Source: DATJLQ01 sp035509415
GTDB taxonomy: Bacteria; Pseudomonadota; Alphaproteobacteria; JACZXZ01
DNA: 29,017 nucleotides
Direction: 5' to 3'
NCBI GenBank assembly: GCA_035509415.1
Contig: DATJLQ010000122.1
Location: 1 to 29,017 of the forward strand
This document shows, piece after piece, positions 1 to 8,382 of this stretch; position 1 is the first letter of the stretch; each line of letters opens with the position of its first letter. The translations under genes were made by a program, and so were the position numbers. The notes beneath the pieces were generated by a model. The model was not told where the DNA came from, did not search any database, and saw only the letters and a program-made list of their open reading frames with translations.

Positions 1-2
1 GG

Positions 3-975
3 CCAGGCCGCGCCATGGAGGAGGAGGACGAAGCGCGTCCCGCCCGCCGCCCGGGCGTCGGCATGCCGCCGCGCCGCCCGCCGGTCGTAGCGCCCAAGAA
101 AGGCACCGACGGTGGCCGAAGGGCTGGCCGCATCGACGTCCAGGCCGCCATCGAGGGCGAGGACGAGCGGGTCCGCAGCCTCGCTTCCGTCCGTCGCCAG
201 CGCGAGCGCGAGCGACGCCAGGCCGAGCTCGAACGGCTTCGTTCCGACCAGGTGAAAGTCGTGCGTGACGTCGTGCTGCCCGAGCAGATCACCGTCCAGG
301 AGCTGGCCAACCGCATGGCCGCCCGCACGCCCGAGGTGGTCAAGGCCCTGATGAAGCTCGGCGTGATGGCGACCATCACGCAGACGCTCGACGCCGACAC
401 CGCCGAGCTGGTCGTGCAGGAATTCGGCCACCGCGCCCGCCGCGTATCCGAATCCGATGTCGAGATGGGCCTGGAAGGCGCGGTCGATACCGAGGCCGAA
501 CTGGCCCCTCGCCCGCCCGTCGTGACCGTGATGGGCCACGTCGATCACGGCAAGACCAGCCTGCTGGACGCGCTCCGCTCGACCGACGTCGCGGCCGGTG
601 AGGCCGGCGGCATCACCCAGCACATCGGCGCCTACCAGGTGCAGATGCCGGGCGGGGAACGGATCACCTTCCTGGATACCCCGGGCCACGAGGCGTTCAC
701 CGCGATGCGTGCCCGCGGTGCGCAGGTGACCGACATCGTCGTGCTGGTGGTGGCGGCGGATGACGGCGTGATGCCGCAGACCATCGAAGCGATCCGCCAC
801 GCCAAGGCCGCCGGCGCCCCGATCATCGTGGCCATCAACAAGATGGACAGGCCCGACGCCAACCCGGCCCGCGTCCGCACCGAGCTGCTGAGCCACGAGG
901 TGGTGGTCGAGGAGCTGGGCGGCGAGACGCAGGACGTGGAGGTCTCGGCAACCAAGAAGACCGGACTCGAGGGCC
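3..975 (+). CDS. infB: Translation initiation factor IF-2, internal fragment (both ends missing; probably foreign to the rest of the window)
   Basis: IF-2 is the GTPase that brings initiator fMet-tRNA to the 30S subunit. The frame is already open at the left edge, so the ATG at 15 need not be the start. Counting from that ATG, the fragment has a charged linker (about 1-85), the IF2_N domain (about 88-145), and the GTPase domain with G1 GHVDHGKT, G3 DTPGHEAF, G4 NKMD and the G5 region VSATKK. Homology stops just after KKTGLEG; beyond it the frame reads antisense through the minus-strand infB. Domain II and the C-terminal domains are absent. Leucine codons are mostly CTG (I count 13 CTG, 6 CTC, 1 CTT), whereas the minus-strand copy prefers CTC. 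The protein is clearly homologous to that copy but differs at many positions. I read it as an infB piece from another alphaproteobacterium joined by misassembly. A real inverted second copy is the less likely alternative. Confidence 0.9.
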
Positions 976-976
976 C
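959..976. other. Inverted join between two infB genes (probable assembly chimera)
   Basis: On the plus strand, IF-2 homology ends at the codons for KKTGLEG, about 975. On the minus strand, IF-2 homology ends at the codons for AGPSSPV, about 959. The roughly 17 bases 959-975 therefore read sensibly as IF-2 in both orientations. That is what an overlap join through a shared short word would leave. The two genes point at each other and each is cut in a different domain. No integrase, IS end or direct repeat lies at the join. Confidence 0.75.
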
Positions 977-2716
977 GGCGTTATCCACCTGGCGAGCCTT
1001 GTCGTCGAGCAGCGCCCTCACTTTGCCCCATTCCCCGCCGGCCACGAAGATATCGCCCACGTGCAGGGTGCCCTTTTGGACGAGCACGGTCGCGACCGGG
1101 CCGCGGCCGCGCTCGAGCTTGGCCTCGATCACGGCCCCTTGGGCCGAGCGGTTGGGATTGGCCTTGAGGTCGAGGAGCTCGGCCTGCAAGAGGATCGTTT
1201 CCTCGAGCTTGTCGAGGTTGGTCTTCTTCACCGCCGACACTTCGACCGACAGCACGTCGCCGCCGAACTGCTCGAGCACCACTTCGTGGTTCAAGAGCTC
1301 GTTGCGCACGCGGGTCGCGTCGGCACCCGGCTTGTCCATCTTGTTGATGGCGACGATCATCGGCACGCCCGCGGCCTTGGCGTGGTTGATCGCCTCGACC
1401 GTCTGGGGCTGCACGCCGTCGTCGGCCGCGACCACGAGCACGACGAGGTCGGTCACCTTGGCGCCGCGCGCGCGCATCGCGGTGAAGGCTTCGTGGCCCG
1501 GCGTGTCGAGGAAGGTGATGCGCGCCCCCGAGTGCAGCACCACCTGGTAGGCGCCGATATGCTGGGTGATGCCGCCCGCCTCGTGCGCCGCGACGTCGGT
1601 CGAGCGCAGCGCGTCGAGCAGCGAGGTCTTGCCGTGGTCGACATGGCCCATGATGGTCACGACCGGCGGGCGCGCGATCAGCATCTCGGGCGCGTCCTCG
1701 GCACCCTCGATGCCGACCTCGACGTCGGCCTCGGAGACGCGTTTCGCCTTGTGCCCGAATTCGGTCACCACGAGCTCGGCCGTGTCGGCGTCGAGCACCT
1801 GGTTGATGGTCGCCATGACGCCGAGCTTCATGAGCGTCTTGACGACGTTCGCGCCCTGCTCGGCCATGCGGTTCGCCAAATCCTGGACCGAGATCGCCTC
1901 GGGGACGGTGACCTCGCGCACGATCTTCTGGCCCGCCTCCATTTGCGCCTGATGGAGGCGCAGCTTCTCGCGCTCGCGCGCGCGGCGCACCGAGGTGAGG
2001 GAGCGCACGCGCTCCTCCTCCGCCTCGCCGAGCGCCTGGGTGATGGTGAGCTTGCCGGTGCGCCGGCGCGGCTCGACGCGCTTCGGCGTCAGCGCGGGAC
2101 GCGCCTTGCCGGCGGCGCGTTTGGGCGCGCGATCGCTCTCCTCCTCCTCCTCGACCGCGGGCTTCGTCACCAGCGTCGGGCGCGGCGTCGCGGGCGTAGC
2201 GGCGGGACGCGCCGCGGGCTCGGCGACGTGGCCGGGCTCGAGCAGCGCCGTCAGATCCTCGGTGAGCGGCTTCTTCGCCTCGTCCGTCTTGAGGAGAGCC
2301 TCGGCCGCGGCCGGCGCTTCGGCCTCGGGCGGCGTCGCCTCGCTTTCGGCGAGCGCCTCCTCCTCCTGATCGATCTTCTTCTTCGCGGCCTCGTCGGCGG
2401 CGGCACTCTTGAGGGCGCGCATCCGCGCCGCCTTCTCCTCGTCGGTCAGGGTGCGGAACAGCTTCTCCGCTTCCTCGTGCGCCGCATCCGCGCGCGCCTG
2501 GGCCGCGTCGACCGGCGGCGCCTTCACCTCGTGGAGCGCGCCGCCCGCGTCCTGGGCGAAGGTGCGCTTGCGCTTGACCTCGACGGTCACCGCCTTGGAG
2601 CGGCCGTGCGGGAAGCTCTGGCGCACCTGGCCGGTCTCGACCGTCTTCTTGAGCTCAAGACGGCCGGGCCGGGAGAGACCCAGCTTCTTGCTGTCGCTTT
2701 CGCGCTGCTCGCTCAT
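976..2716 (-). CDS. infB: Translation initiation factor IF-2, 3'-truncated at the chimeric join
   Basis: This copy belongs to the rimP-nusA-ylxR-infB operon. From the ATG at 2716 the protein starts MSEQRESDSKKLGLSRPGR, as alphaproteobacterial IF-2 proteins do. A long acidic and basic linker rich in Ala and Glu follows, then the IF2_N domain. The GTPase domain begins with G1 GHVDHGKT near residue 357 and also shows DTPGHEAF, NKMD and VSAVKK. Domain II begins (VLVQKGTLHVGDIFVAGGEWGKV) and homology ends near residue 580. The usual C-terminal part, including the fMet-tRNA-binding domain, is missing, as are rbfA and truB, which normally follow. AAGGA lies about 13 nt before the 2716 ATG. An alternative ATG at 2773 overlaps the ylxR stop as ATGA, which suggests coupling but has a poorer ribosome binding site. 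The truncation is probably an assembly effect. Confidence 0.92.
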
Positions 2717-2769
2717 TCGGCTTCGATCTTCCTTCAGTTCAAGTTCGGGCGATTCCGGTCCCGGATCGC

Positions 2770-3444
2770 TCATTCGTCGTCGGCGTCGGCGTCTTTCGGC
2801 AGCGCGACCTTGCCGGCCCCCGAGACCGCCTGGAGCCGTGTCGCCTCCACGATCAGGCGGCGTGCCAAGGCACCCCGCGCGAGCGCCACATGGACCGCGT
2901 GCTCGCGTCCGATCGCGCGCGCGAGCTCGGCCGCGCTGAACAGCTCGATCAACGCCACCTCGCGCCCGAGCCCGGCCATCTTGCCGCGCCCGCCCTCGGC
3001 CCCGTCGACCGCGGCCAAGAGCGCTCCGGCCCGGCCCTCGCGCAGCATGGCGCGGACCTGCTCGAAGCCCGAGGCGATCTGGCCGGCGCGGCGCGCAAGG
3101 CCCAGAAGATCGAGGCAGCGCCGGCTGAGGCGCTCGGCGACCCGATCGGCCAGACCGTCCGGCACCGCAACGGCGCACCGGGCGGCCTTGGCGAAACTTC
3201 CCTTGGCGCAGGCCGTTTCTACTACATCCCGGCGCGCCTGCAACCAGATTCCCCGGCCCGGCAAATCGCCCTCGAGGTCGATCGCAAGGGTTGCGTCCGG
3301 GGCGACCACGAACCGCAACAGGCGCTCCTTGGGCAGCACCGAGCGCGTCACGATGCAGCGCCGGAGCGGGCCCCTGGGCTCGCCCCGCGCGCGACCGCCG
3401 GCCGCGTCCGCGTTCCCTCGGCTCTCCATGCCCGGCTCCGCCAT
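2770..3444 (-). CDS. ylxR: YlxR (DUF448) - L7Ae-like RNA-binding protein
   Basis: The 224-residue protein has two domains. The N-terminal YlxR/DUF448 domain (about 25-100) carries RRCIVTRSVLPKERLLRFV and GRGIWLQARRDVVETACAKG. The C-terminal part (about 115-200) resembles the L7Ae/L30e RNA-binding fold (CLDLLGLARRAGQIASGFEQ, then LLAAVDGAEGGRGK). This pairing is common in alphaproteobacteria between nusA and infB. The YlxR homologue of Firmicutes has been linked to RNase P modulation; whether that holds here is not known. The gene lies 24 nt after the nusA stop, and its TGA overlaps a possible infB ATG (ATGA). The start is uncertain: an in-frame ATG five codons downstream (MESRG) is also possible, and both have weak Shine-Dalgarno sequences. 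The role is inferred from the domains and the operon. Confidence 0.88.
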   Translation of the reverse strand: MAEPGMESRGNADAAGGRARGEPRGPLRRCIVTRSVLPKERLLRFVVAPDATLAIDLEGDLPGRGIWLQARRDVVETACAKGSFAKAARCAVAVPDGLADRVAERLSRRCLDLLGLARRAGQIASGFEQVRAMLREGRAGALLAAVDGAEGGRGKMAGLGREVALIELFSAAELARAIGREHAVHVALARGALARRLIVEATRLQAVSGAGKVALPKDADADDE

Positions 3445-3468
3445 CGCTCGCGCGCCCCCGAGGTTGCG

Positions 3469-5052
3469 TTAGGCCTTGGGCGCCTCGGCCCCTGCGTCCG
3501 CCTGGGCCTCGGCCGCGCTCGCCTCCTCGGCCGGGAACCAGTGCTTGCGCGCCGCCATGACGATCGCGTTGGCGCGCTCGGAATCGAGGCTGTAGCTGCG
3601 CAGCACGCCGTCATGGGCGCTGATCAGCTCGTCGGTCGAGAGGTCGGCGAGATCGTCGAGGGTCTTGATGCCCGCCTCGCCGAGGGTGACCAGCATCGCC
3701 GGCGTCAGCCCCTCGATCCCGGTGAGCGTGTCCTCGACGCCGAGCTCGCGCCGGCGCGCATCCGCCTTCTTGTCCTGCTCCTCGAGGAAGGCGCGCGCAC
3801 GCGCCGAAAGCTCGCCCGCGAGAGTCTCGTCGAAGCCCTCGATGCCGGTCAGATCCTCGATCGGCACGTAGGCGACCTCCTCTACGGTCGAGAAGCCCTC
3901 GGTCACGAGGAGATGCGCGATCACGTCGTCGACGTCGAGCGCGTCGATGAAGAGCTGCGAGCGGGTGCGGAACTCCTCCTGGCGGCGCTGGGATTCCTCG
4001 TCCTCGGTCAGGATGTCGATGTCCCAGCCCGTGAGCTGGGAGGCGAGGCGCACGTTCTGGCCGCGCCGGCCGATCGCGAGGCTGAGCTGCTCGTCGGGGA
4101 CGATCACCTCGATGCGCCGCGACTCCTCGTCGAGCACGACTTTCGCGACCTCGGCGGGGGCGAGCGCGTTGACGACGAAGGTCGCGGCCTCCTGCGACCA
4201 CGGGATGATGTCGATCTTCTCGCCCTGGAGCTCGCTCACGACCGCCTGGACGCGGCTCCCGCGCATGCCGACGCAGGCCCCCACGGGATCGATGCTCGAA
4301 TCCTTGGAGATCACGGCGATCTTGGCGCGGCTTCCGGGATCGCGCGCGACCGAGCGGATCTCGATGATGCCGTCGTAGATTTCGGGCACCTCCTGGGCGA
4401 ACAGCTTCTGCATGAATTCGTTGCGCGTGCGCGACAGGAAGATCTGCGGCCCGCGCGGCTCCTCGCGCACGTCGTAGATGTAGGCGCGCACCCGGTCGCC
4501 TTGGCGGAAGCTCTCGCGCGGAACCATCTCCTCGCGGCGCAGGATCGCCTCGGCGCGCCCGAGGTCGACGATCACGTTGCCGAACTCGACGCGCTTCACG
4601 AGGCCGTTGACGATCTCGCCCACGCGATCCTTGTACTCGCGGAACTGGCGCTGGCGCTCGGCGTCGCGCACGCGCTGGACGATGACCTGCTTCGCGGTCT
4701 GCGCCGCGATGCGGCCGAAATCGATGGGCGGGAGCGGATCCGAGATGAAGTCGCCGATCTTGAGCGCGGGGTCGAGCTTCGCCGCCGCCGCGGGCGAGAT
4801 CTGGGTGATCTCGTTCTCGACCGGGTCGGCCACGGTGCGGCAGCGCACCAGCTTGATCTCGCCGGTCTTGCGGTCGATGGTCGCGCGGATGTCGTGCTCG
4901 AGCCCGTATTTGGAGCGTCCGGCCTTCTGGATCGCCTGCTCCATCGCCTCGAGCACCTCGTCGCGGTCGATGCCCTTCTCGCGCGCGACCGCGTCGGCTA
5001 CCTGGAGCAGCTCGATGCGCGGAGACGCGGTGGTGAATTGCGCTGTCGCCAT
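3469..5052 (-). CDS. nusA: Transcription termination/antitermination factor NusA
   Basis: NusA binds RNA polymerase and nascent RNA, modulating pausing, termination and antitermination. At 527 residues it has the expected layout. The N-terminal RNAP-binding domain begins IELLQVADAVAREKGIDRDE (about 13-130). An S1 domain follows (about 135-200; GEIVNGLVKRVEFGNVIVDL), then the KH1 and KH2 domains (about 230-345; GACVGMRGSRVQAVVSEL and LAIGRRGQNVRLASQL). Two helix-hairpin-helix repeats end it (about 360-500; DLTGIEGFDETLAGEL and TGIEGLTPAMLVTLGEAGI). The last 25 residues are an Ala/Glu-rich tail. The ATG lies 3 nt after the rimP stop and GAAGG overlaps that stop, so translation is probably coupled. 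It is transcribed from the promoter and leader upstream of rimP. Confidence 0.98.
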   Translation of the reverse strand: MATAQFTTASPRIELLQVADAVAREKGIDRDEVLEAMEQAIQKAGRSKYGLEHDIRATIDRKTGEIKLVRCRTVADPVENEITQISPAAAAKLDPALKIGDFISDPLPPIDFGRIAAQTAKQVIVQRVRDAERQRQFREYKDRVGEIVNGLVKRVEFGNVIVDLGRAEAILRREEMVPRESFRQGDRVRAYIYDVREEPRGPQIFLSRTRNEFMQKLFAQEVPEIYDGIIEIRSVARDPGSRAKIAVISKDSSIDPVGACVGMRGSRVQAVVSELQGEKIDIIPWSQEAATFVVNALAPAEVAKVVLDEESRRIEVIVPDEQLSLAIGRRGQNVRLASQLTGWDIDILTEDEESQRRQEEFRTRSQLFIDALDVDDVIAHLLVTEGFSTVEEVAYVPIEDLTGIEGFDETLAGELSARARAFLEEQDKKADARRRELGVEDTLTGIEGLTPAMLVTLGEAGIKTLDDLADLSTDELISAHDGVLRSYSLDSERANAIVMAARKHWFPAEEASAAEAQADAGAEAPKA

Positions 5053-5055
5053 GAT

Positions 5056-5577
5056 CTACCTTCGTCCTTCCCCGGCGGCGTCGCGCTCGGCGCGCGCGGC
5101 CGCCAGCAATTCGTCCGTCAAGACCAGCTGGGCCTTGGCAATGGCGCTCAAGGGGAGCGCGAGCTTGGGCCCTTCGTCCAAGGCGAGCGTGACGCTCTCG
5201 CCCTCGAGCCCGAGGAGGCGCCCGCGGAAGCGGCGCCTGCCCTCGATCGGCGCCGCGGTCTCGAGCTTCGCGACGTGGCCCGCGAAGCGCTCGAAATCGC
5301 GCGCCCGGGTCAAGGGCCGGTCGATCCCGGGCGAGCTCACCTCGAGGGTGTAGCGGCTCTGGATCGGATCCTCGACGTCGAGAAGCGCCGAGGCGTTGCG
5401 GCTGATCGCGGTGCAGTCCTCGACCGTCATCGGGGCCCGGTCCGTGCGCTCGGCCATGATCTGGAGCGTGGGCGCCGTCCCGCCCGAGACGCGGATGCGC
5501 ACCACCTCGTACCCCATCGCCTCGAGCGCCGGGGCGAGGAGCCGCTCGATCCGTCCATCGAGACCAAGATCACTCAA
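5056..5577 (-). CDS. rimP: Ribosome maturation factor RimP
   Basis: RimP is needed for maturation of the 30S subunit. The 173-residue protein shows the family signature LEVSSPGIDRPLTRARDFERFAGH (written here as a description of residues about 89-112), preceded by the N-terminal alpha/beta domain (ALEAMGYEVVRIRVSGG) and followed by the SH3-like C-terminal domain. The start codon is TTG at 5577. GAGGA sits 7 nt upstream and the protein begins at the normal family position, so TTG is preferred over later codons. It is the first gene of the rimP-nusA-ylxR-infB operon, preceded by a structured leader. It ends 3 nt before nusA. Confidence 0.96.
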   Translation of the reverse strand: MSDLGLDGRIERLLAPALEAMGYEVVRIRVSGGTAPTLQIMAERTDRAPMTVEDCTAISRNASALLDVEDPIQSRYTLEVSSPGIDRPLTRARDFERFAGHVAKLETAAPIEGRRRFRGRLLGLEGESVTLALDEGPKLALPLSAIAKAQLVLTDELLAAARAERDAAGEGRR

Positions 5578-5650
5578 CGCTAATTCCTCGAACGGTGTAT
5601 GGGCACGTCATGCGGGGCTCGCGCGACCGGCCCCATGCCGCCGAGACCCC

Positions 5651-5685
5651 ATAAAACTAAAGAGTGGGCTTGGGACCCACTCTTT
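5651..5685 (-). terminator. Intrinsic terminator in the rimP leader
   Basis: On the minus strand, AAAGAGTGGG pairs perfectly with CCCACTCTTT (10 bp; plus-strand arms 5659-5668 and 5676-5685) around a 7-nt loop, and AGTTTTAT follows. It lies about 75 nt before the rimP start and about 50 nt after the predicted transcription start, so it would terminate in the leader. This suggests attenuation control of the operon. The hairpin is near-symmetric, so some plus-strand activity is possible, but no plus-strand gene ends here. Confidence 0.82.
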
Positions 5686-5735
5686 CTGGGAGGTCTGAAG
5701 TTGTTCAGTCCTTCCGGGACCACGTTCTTGTTGAC
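5652..5735 (-). ncRNA. rimP leader RNA (structured 5' leader of the rimP-nusA-infB operon)
   Basis: The leader runs from just after the -10 box to the terminator tail. It contains an upstream small hairpin, GGTCC-CGGAA-GGACT on the minus strand (plus coordinates 5707-5721), and then the terminator hairpin. Rfam has a rimP leader motif upstream of this operon in alphaproteobacteria that ends in an intrinsic terminator. Position and architecture match what I recall of it, but I could not run the covariance model. A plausible role is feedback on NusA-dependent termination, which is inference. Confidence 0.65.
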
Positions 5736-5739
5736 CGGA

Positions 5740-5767
5740 AATATAGCGACAAGCCCGCGCAATTCAA
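5740..5767 (-). promoter_or_regulatory. Predicted sigma-70-type promoter of the rimP operon
   Basis: On the minus strand, TTGAAT (plus 5762-5767) and TATATT (plus 5740-5745) are separated by 16 nt. It lies between the trmB stop and the rimP leader and points into rimP. The spacing is slightly short but the hexamers are good for so GC-rich a genome. Confidence 0.55.
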
Positions 5768-5807
5768 GGGCATTCTCGGGCTTTTCGCGCCGCGGGCAGC
5801 GCCGATT

Positions 5808-6503
5808 TCAGCGCCGCCGGTAAAGGAGAAAGGCCGGATTCCGGCCCGCGGCCACCGCCTTTTGCTCGTAGCGCGTCCTCGGCCAATCGGCAGGGCGCTC
5901 CCCGAGCGAGGCGAGCGGGGTCGCGGGGTCGGGCCCCGCGAAAGCCCCATGGCGGCCCGCCAGCTCGAGCATCCAAAGCGCGTAATCCGCATCGTCGGTC
6001 GCAAGCCGCAATTCGGCGCCCGGAACGAGGGCACGCGCGAGCGCGTCGAGGGTCTCTCCGGAGACGATGCGACGCTTGTGGTGGCGCGCCTTGGGCCAGG
6101 GATCGGGAAACAGGATGAAGGCGCGCGCGATCGAGCGGGGTGCCAGGGCCGTAAGCAGCGGCCGCGCGTCGCCCGGAAGCACGCGCACGTTCGCGAGCCC
6201 GTCGCGCGCGACCGTCGCGAGCAGCTTCGCGACACCGTTGACGAAGGGCTCGCAGCCGATGAAGCCGACCGTGGGGTTCGCCGCCGCGAGGGCGGCCAGA
6301 TGCTCGCCGCCGCCGAAGCCGATCTCGAGCCAGACCTCGGCGACCGGCGCTTCGAACAACGCGCGTGGATCGAGCGTCGCACCCTCGGCGGGGAGTGCGA
6401 TGGAAAGGCGCGGCAGGAGATCGCGCAGCAGCGCCGCTTGGGTCGGCCTCAGGCGCTTTCCCTTGCGCCGGCCATAGAGCCGCTGCGGCGCGAGCGCGTT
6501 CAT
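5808..6503 (-). CDS. trmB: tRNA (guanine-N7-)-methyltransferase TrmB
   Basis: TrmB methylates N7 of G46 in the tRNA variable loop using SAM. The 231-residue protein has the SAM-binding motif LEIGFGGGEHLAALA (about 59-73), the acidic FIGCEPF strand, the hallmark FPDPWPKARHHKRRI segment (about 131-145), and the C-terminal TRYEQKAVAAGR motif. Length and order fit the family. It starts 14 nt after the stop of metK, which makes its methyl donor, so the two are probably co-transcribed. Stop codon TGA. No anomalies seen. Confidence 0.96.
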   Translation of the reverse strand: MNALAPQRLYGRRKGKRLRPTQAALLRDLLPRLSIALPAEGATLDPRALFEAPVAEVWLEIGFGGGEHLAALAAANPTVGFIGCEPFVNGVAKLLATVARDGLANVRVLPGDARPLLTALAPRSIARAFILFPDPWPKARHHKRRIVSGETLDALARALVPGAELRLATDDADYALWMLELAGRHGAFAGPDPATPLASLGERPADWPRTRYEQKAVAAGRNPAFLLYRRR

Positions 6504-6517
6504 GCGCGCCTAGCGCC

Positions 6518-7729
6518 TCATGCGCCGAACGCGCTCTTGAGCTCGGGCACCAGGTCGGTCGCTTCCCAGGAGAAGCCGCCGTCCTTCTCGGGCGCGCGGC
6601 CGAAATGGCCGTAGGCGGAGGTGCGCGCGTAGATCGGGCGGTTGAGCTTCAGATGCTCGCGGATGCCGCGCGGCGAGAGCGGGACGAGCTCCTGCAGCAC
6701 TTTCGAGATGCGCGCCTCGTCGACCTTTCCCGTGCCCTGGGTGTCGACATAGACCGAGAGCGGATAGGAAACGCCGATCGCGTAGGAGAGCTGGATGGTG
6801 CAGCGCTCGGCAAGGCCGGCCGCGACCACGTTCTTCGCGAGATAGCGCGCGGCATAGGCGGCCGAGCGGTCGACCTTGCTCGGGTCCTTGCCCGAAAAGG
6901 CGCCGCCGCCGTGGGGTGCCGCACCGCCGTAGGTGTCGACGATGATCTTCCTCCCCGTGAGGCCGGAATCGCCGTCCGGGCCGCCGATCACGAAGTTGCC
7001 CGTGGGGTTCACGTAGAAATGCTCGTCGCCGCACATCCAGCCCTCGGGCAGGGTCTTCAGCACGTAGGGACGCACGATCTTGCGCACCTCGTCCTGGTCG
7101 ACCTTGGCGCTGTGCTGGGTCGAGACCACGACGGCGGTCGCGCACACGGGCTTGCCGTTCTCGTATTTGAGCGTGACCTGGCTCTTCGCGTCGGGGCCGA
7201 GCATCTTCTCGCGCCCGCTATGGCGCGCGGCGGAAAGCGACTTGAGGATGTTGTGGGAATATTGGAGCGGGGCGGGCATCAATTCGGGCGTCTCGTTGCA
7301 GGCGTAGCCGAACATGATGCCCTGGTCGCCCGCACCCTCGTCCTTGTTGCCCGCGGCATCGACGCCCATGGCGATGTCCGCCGACTGGCCGTGGAGATAG
7401 ATCGAGACCTTCGCGTTCTTCCAATGGAAGCCCTTCTGGGTGTAGCCGATCTCCTTGACCGCCTGGCGCGCGAGCTTCTCGACGAGCGGCTTGTTGACGG
7501 CGCCCGACTTGGTCATCGGCGCCTTGGGGCCGCATTTGTCCTTGCCCATGCGCACCTCGCCCGCGATCACGATGCGGTTCGTCGTGCACAGCGTCTCGCA
7601 CGCGACGCGCGCGAAGGGATCGGCGCCGAGGAACGCGTCGACGACCGCGTCCGAGATGCGGTCGCACACCTTGTCGGGATGTCCTTCGGAGACGGATTCG
7701 CTGGTGAAGAGATAATCGCGCAAAGTCAC
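6518..7729 (-). CDS. metK: S-adenosylmethionine synthetase
   Basis: MetK makes SAM from methionine and ATP. With the GTG start at 7729 (MTLRDYLFTSESVSEGHPDK) the protein is 403 residues. Visible motifs are ESVSEGHPDK with the catalytic His near residue 17, the hexapeptide-type GAGDQG, and the P-loop-like GGGAFSGKDPSKVDRS. The open frame continues upstream of 7729, but that part has no homology. GGGGG lies about 7 nt before the GTG. A weak promoter is visible upstream. It is followed closely by trmB. I looked for SAM-binding riboswitch motifs in the 175-nt upstream gap and recognised none. Confidence 0.96.
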   Translation of the reverse strand: MTLRDYLFTSESVSEGHPDKVCDRISDAVVDAFLGADPFARVACETLCTTNRIVIAGEVRMGKDKCGPKAPMTKSGAVNKPLVEKLARQAVKEIGYTQKGFHWKNAKVSIYLHGQSADIAMGVDAAGNKDEGAGDQGIMFGYACNETPELMPAPLQYSHNILKSLSAARHSGREKMLGPDAKSQVTLKYENGKPVCATAVVVSTQHSAKVDQDEVRKIVRPYVLKTLPEGWMCGDEHFYVNPTGNFVIGGPDGDSGLTGRKIIVDTYGGAAPHGGGAFSGKDPSKVDRSAAYAARYLAKNVVAAGLAERCTIQLSYAIGVSYPLSVYVDTQGTGKVDEARISKVLQELVPLSPRGIREHLKLNRPIYARTSAYGHFGRAPEKDGGFSWEATDLVPELKSAFGA

Positions 7730-7795
7730 GGCATGCCCCCGTTTCGCTTCAGCGAGGCGCCGCGCGCGAAATGCGGCGCGGTCGCGAACCGCGGC

Positions 7796-7824
7796 GTTGT
7801 GGCAGCGTTTTCCGGGGCCGTCAA
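7796..7824 (-). promoter_or_regulatory. Possible metK promoter
   Basis: On the minus strand, TTGACG (plus 7819-7824) lies 17 nt before CACAAC (plus 7796-7801). The -35 box is good and the -10 box is poor. A 6-bp GC hairpin (CGCGGT/ACCGCG, plus 7777-7793) follows in the leader, about 48 nt before the GTG. Confidence 0.35.
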
Positions 7825-7904
7825 GCACTCCCCTCGCGCGCCCGGCGGTGCCGGACGGGCGCCCATTTTCCCACTCAAATATGGGATCGGATCGGACCCG
7901 CGAA

Positions 7905-8360
7905 TCAGCCTTCGTGGGCCGCGCGCGCGAGCGCCTTCGAGAGCTCGAACACCTTCTTGCGCACGCCCGGATCGTCGATCCGGTAATAGGCGCGCACCAA
8001 CTCGAGCGTCTCGCGCTTGGCCATCGGGTCGAGGTCGAAGGATTCGGCCTCCTCGGCGAGCTGGCCGCGCACGATGCGGCTCGCGGAATCGGCCGGCATG
8101 TCGTCGAAGAAGAAGCTCACCGGCACGTCGAGCACGCGGCTCAGCTCGAACAGGCGGCTCGCGCCGATTCGGTTGGCGCCGCGCTCGTATTTCTGGACCT
8201 GCTGGAAGGTGAGCCCGATCGCGTCGCCGAGCTTCTCCTGGCTCATGCCGAGCATGGTCCGGCGCAGGCGTACCCGGCTCCCAACATGAATATCGACGGG
8301 GTTGGGCTTGCCGGTCTTGAGACGAGGCGTACGCGCGCGAGGAGCCATGTTTGACACCAT
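7905..8360 (-). CDS. XRE-family helix-turn-helix transcriptional regulator
   Basis: From the ATG at 8360 (MVSNMAPRART) the protein is 151 residues; a second ATG at 8348 gives 147. The HTH_3/XRE domain runs from about residue 24 to 80 and is very typical: VGSRVRLRRTMLGMSQEKLG, then LTFQQVQKYERGANRIGASR. A C-terminal helical region of about 70 residues follows. Regulators of this type sit between lnt and metK in many alphaproteobacteria. Targets are unknown; regulation of envelope or metabolic genes would be speculation. A TTAATC-N8-GATTAA inverted repeat overlaps its own predicted promoter, so autoregulation is plausible. Neither start has a strong Shine-Dalgarno sequence. Confidence 0.9.
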   Translation of the reverse strand: MVSNMAPRARTPRLKTGKPNPVDIHVGSRVRLRRTMLGMSQEKLGDAIGLTFQQVQKYERGANRIGASRLFELSRVLDVPVSFFFDDMPADSASRIVRGQLAEEAESFDLDPMAKRETLELVRAYYRIDDPGVRKKVFELSKALARAAHEG

Positions 8361-8382
8361 AAGGGGGTTGAGACGTGAATTA

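Noticed and set aside
15..1550. Reading the plus-strand IF-2 frame as one 511-residue protein
   Set aside because: IF-2 homology stops at about 975; the rest is antisense to the other infB.
1061..3472. 803-codon plus-strand open frame antisense to infB and ylxR
   Set aside because: Same antisense artefact of high GC content.
2890..5583. 897-codon plus-strand open frame antisense to ylxR, nusA and rimP
   Set aside because: It is a shadow of well-supported minus-strand genes, with low-complexity composition and no family motif.
7730..7904. SAM-sensing riboswitch before metK
   Set aside because: I looked for SAM-II and SAM/SAH core motifs on the minus strand and recognised none; only a short GC hairpin is present.
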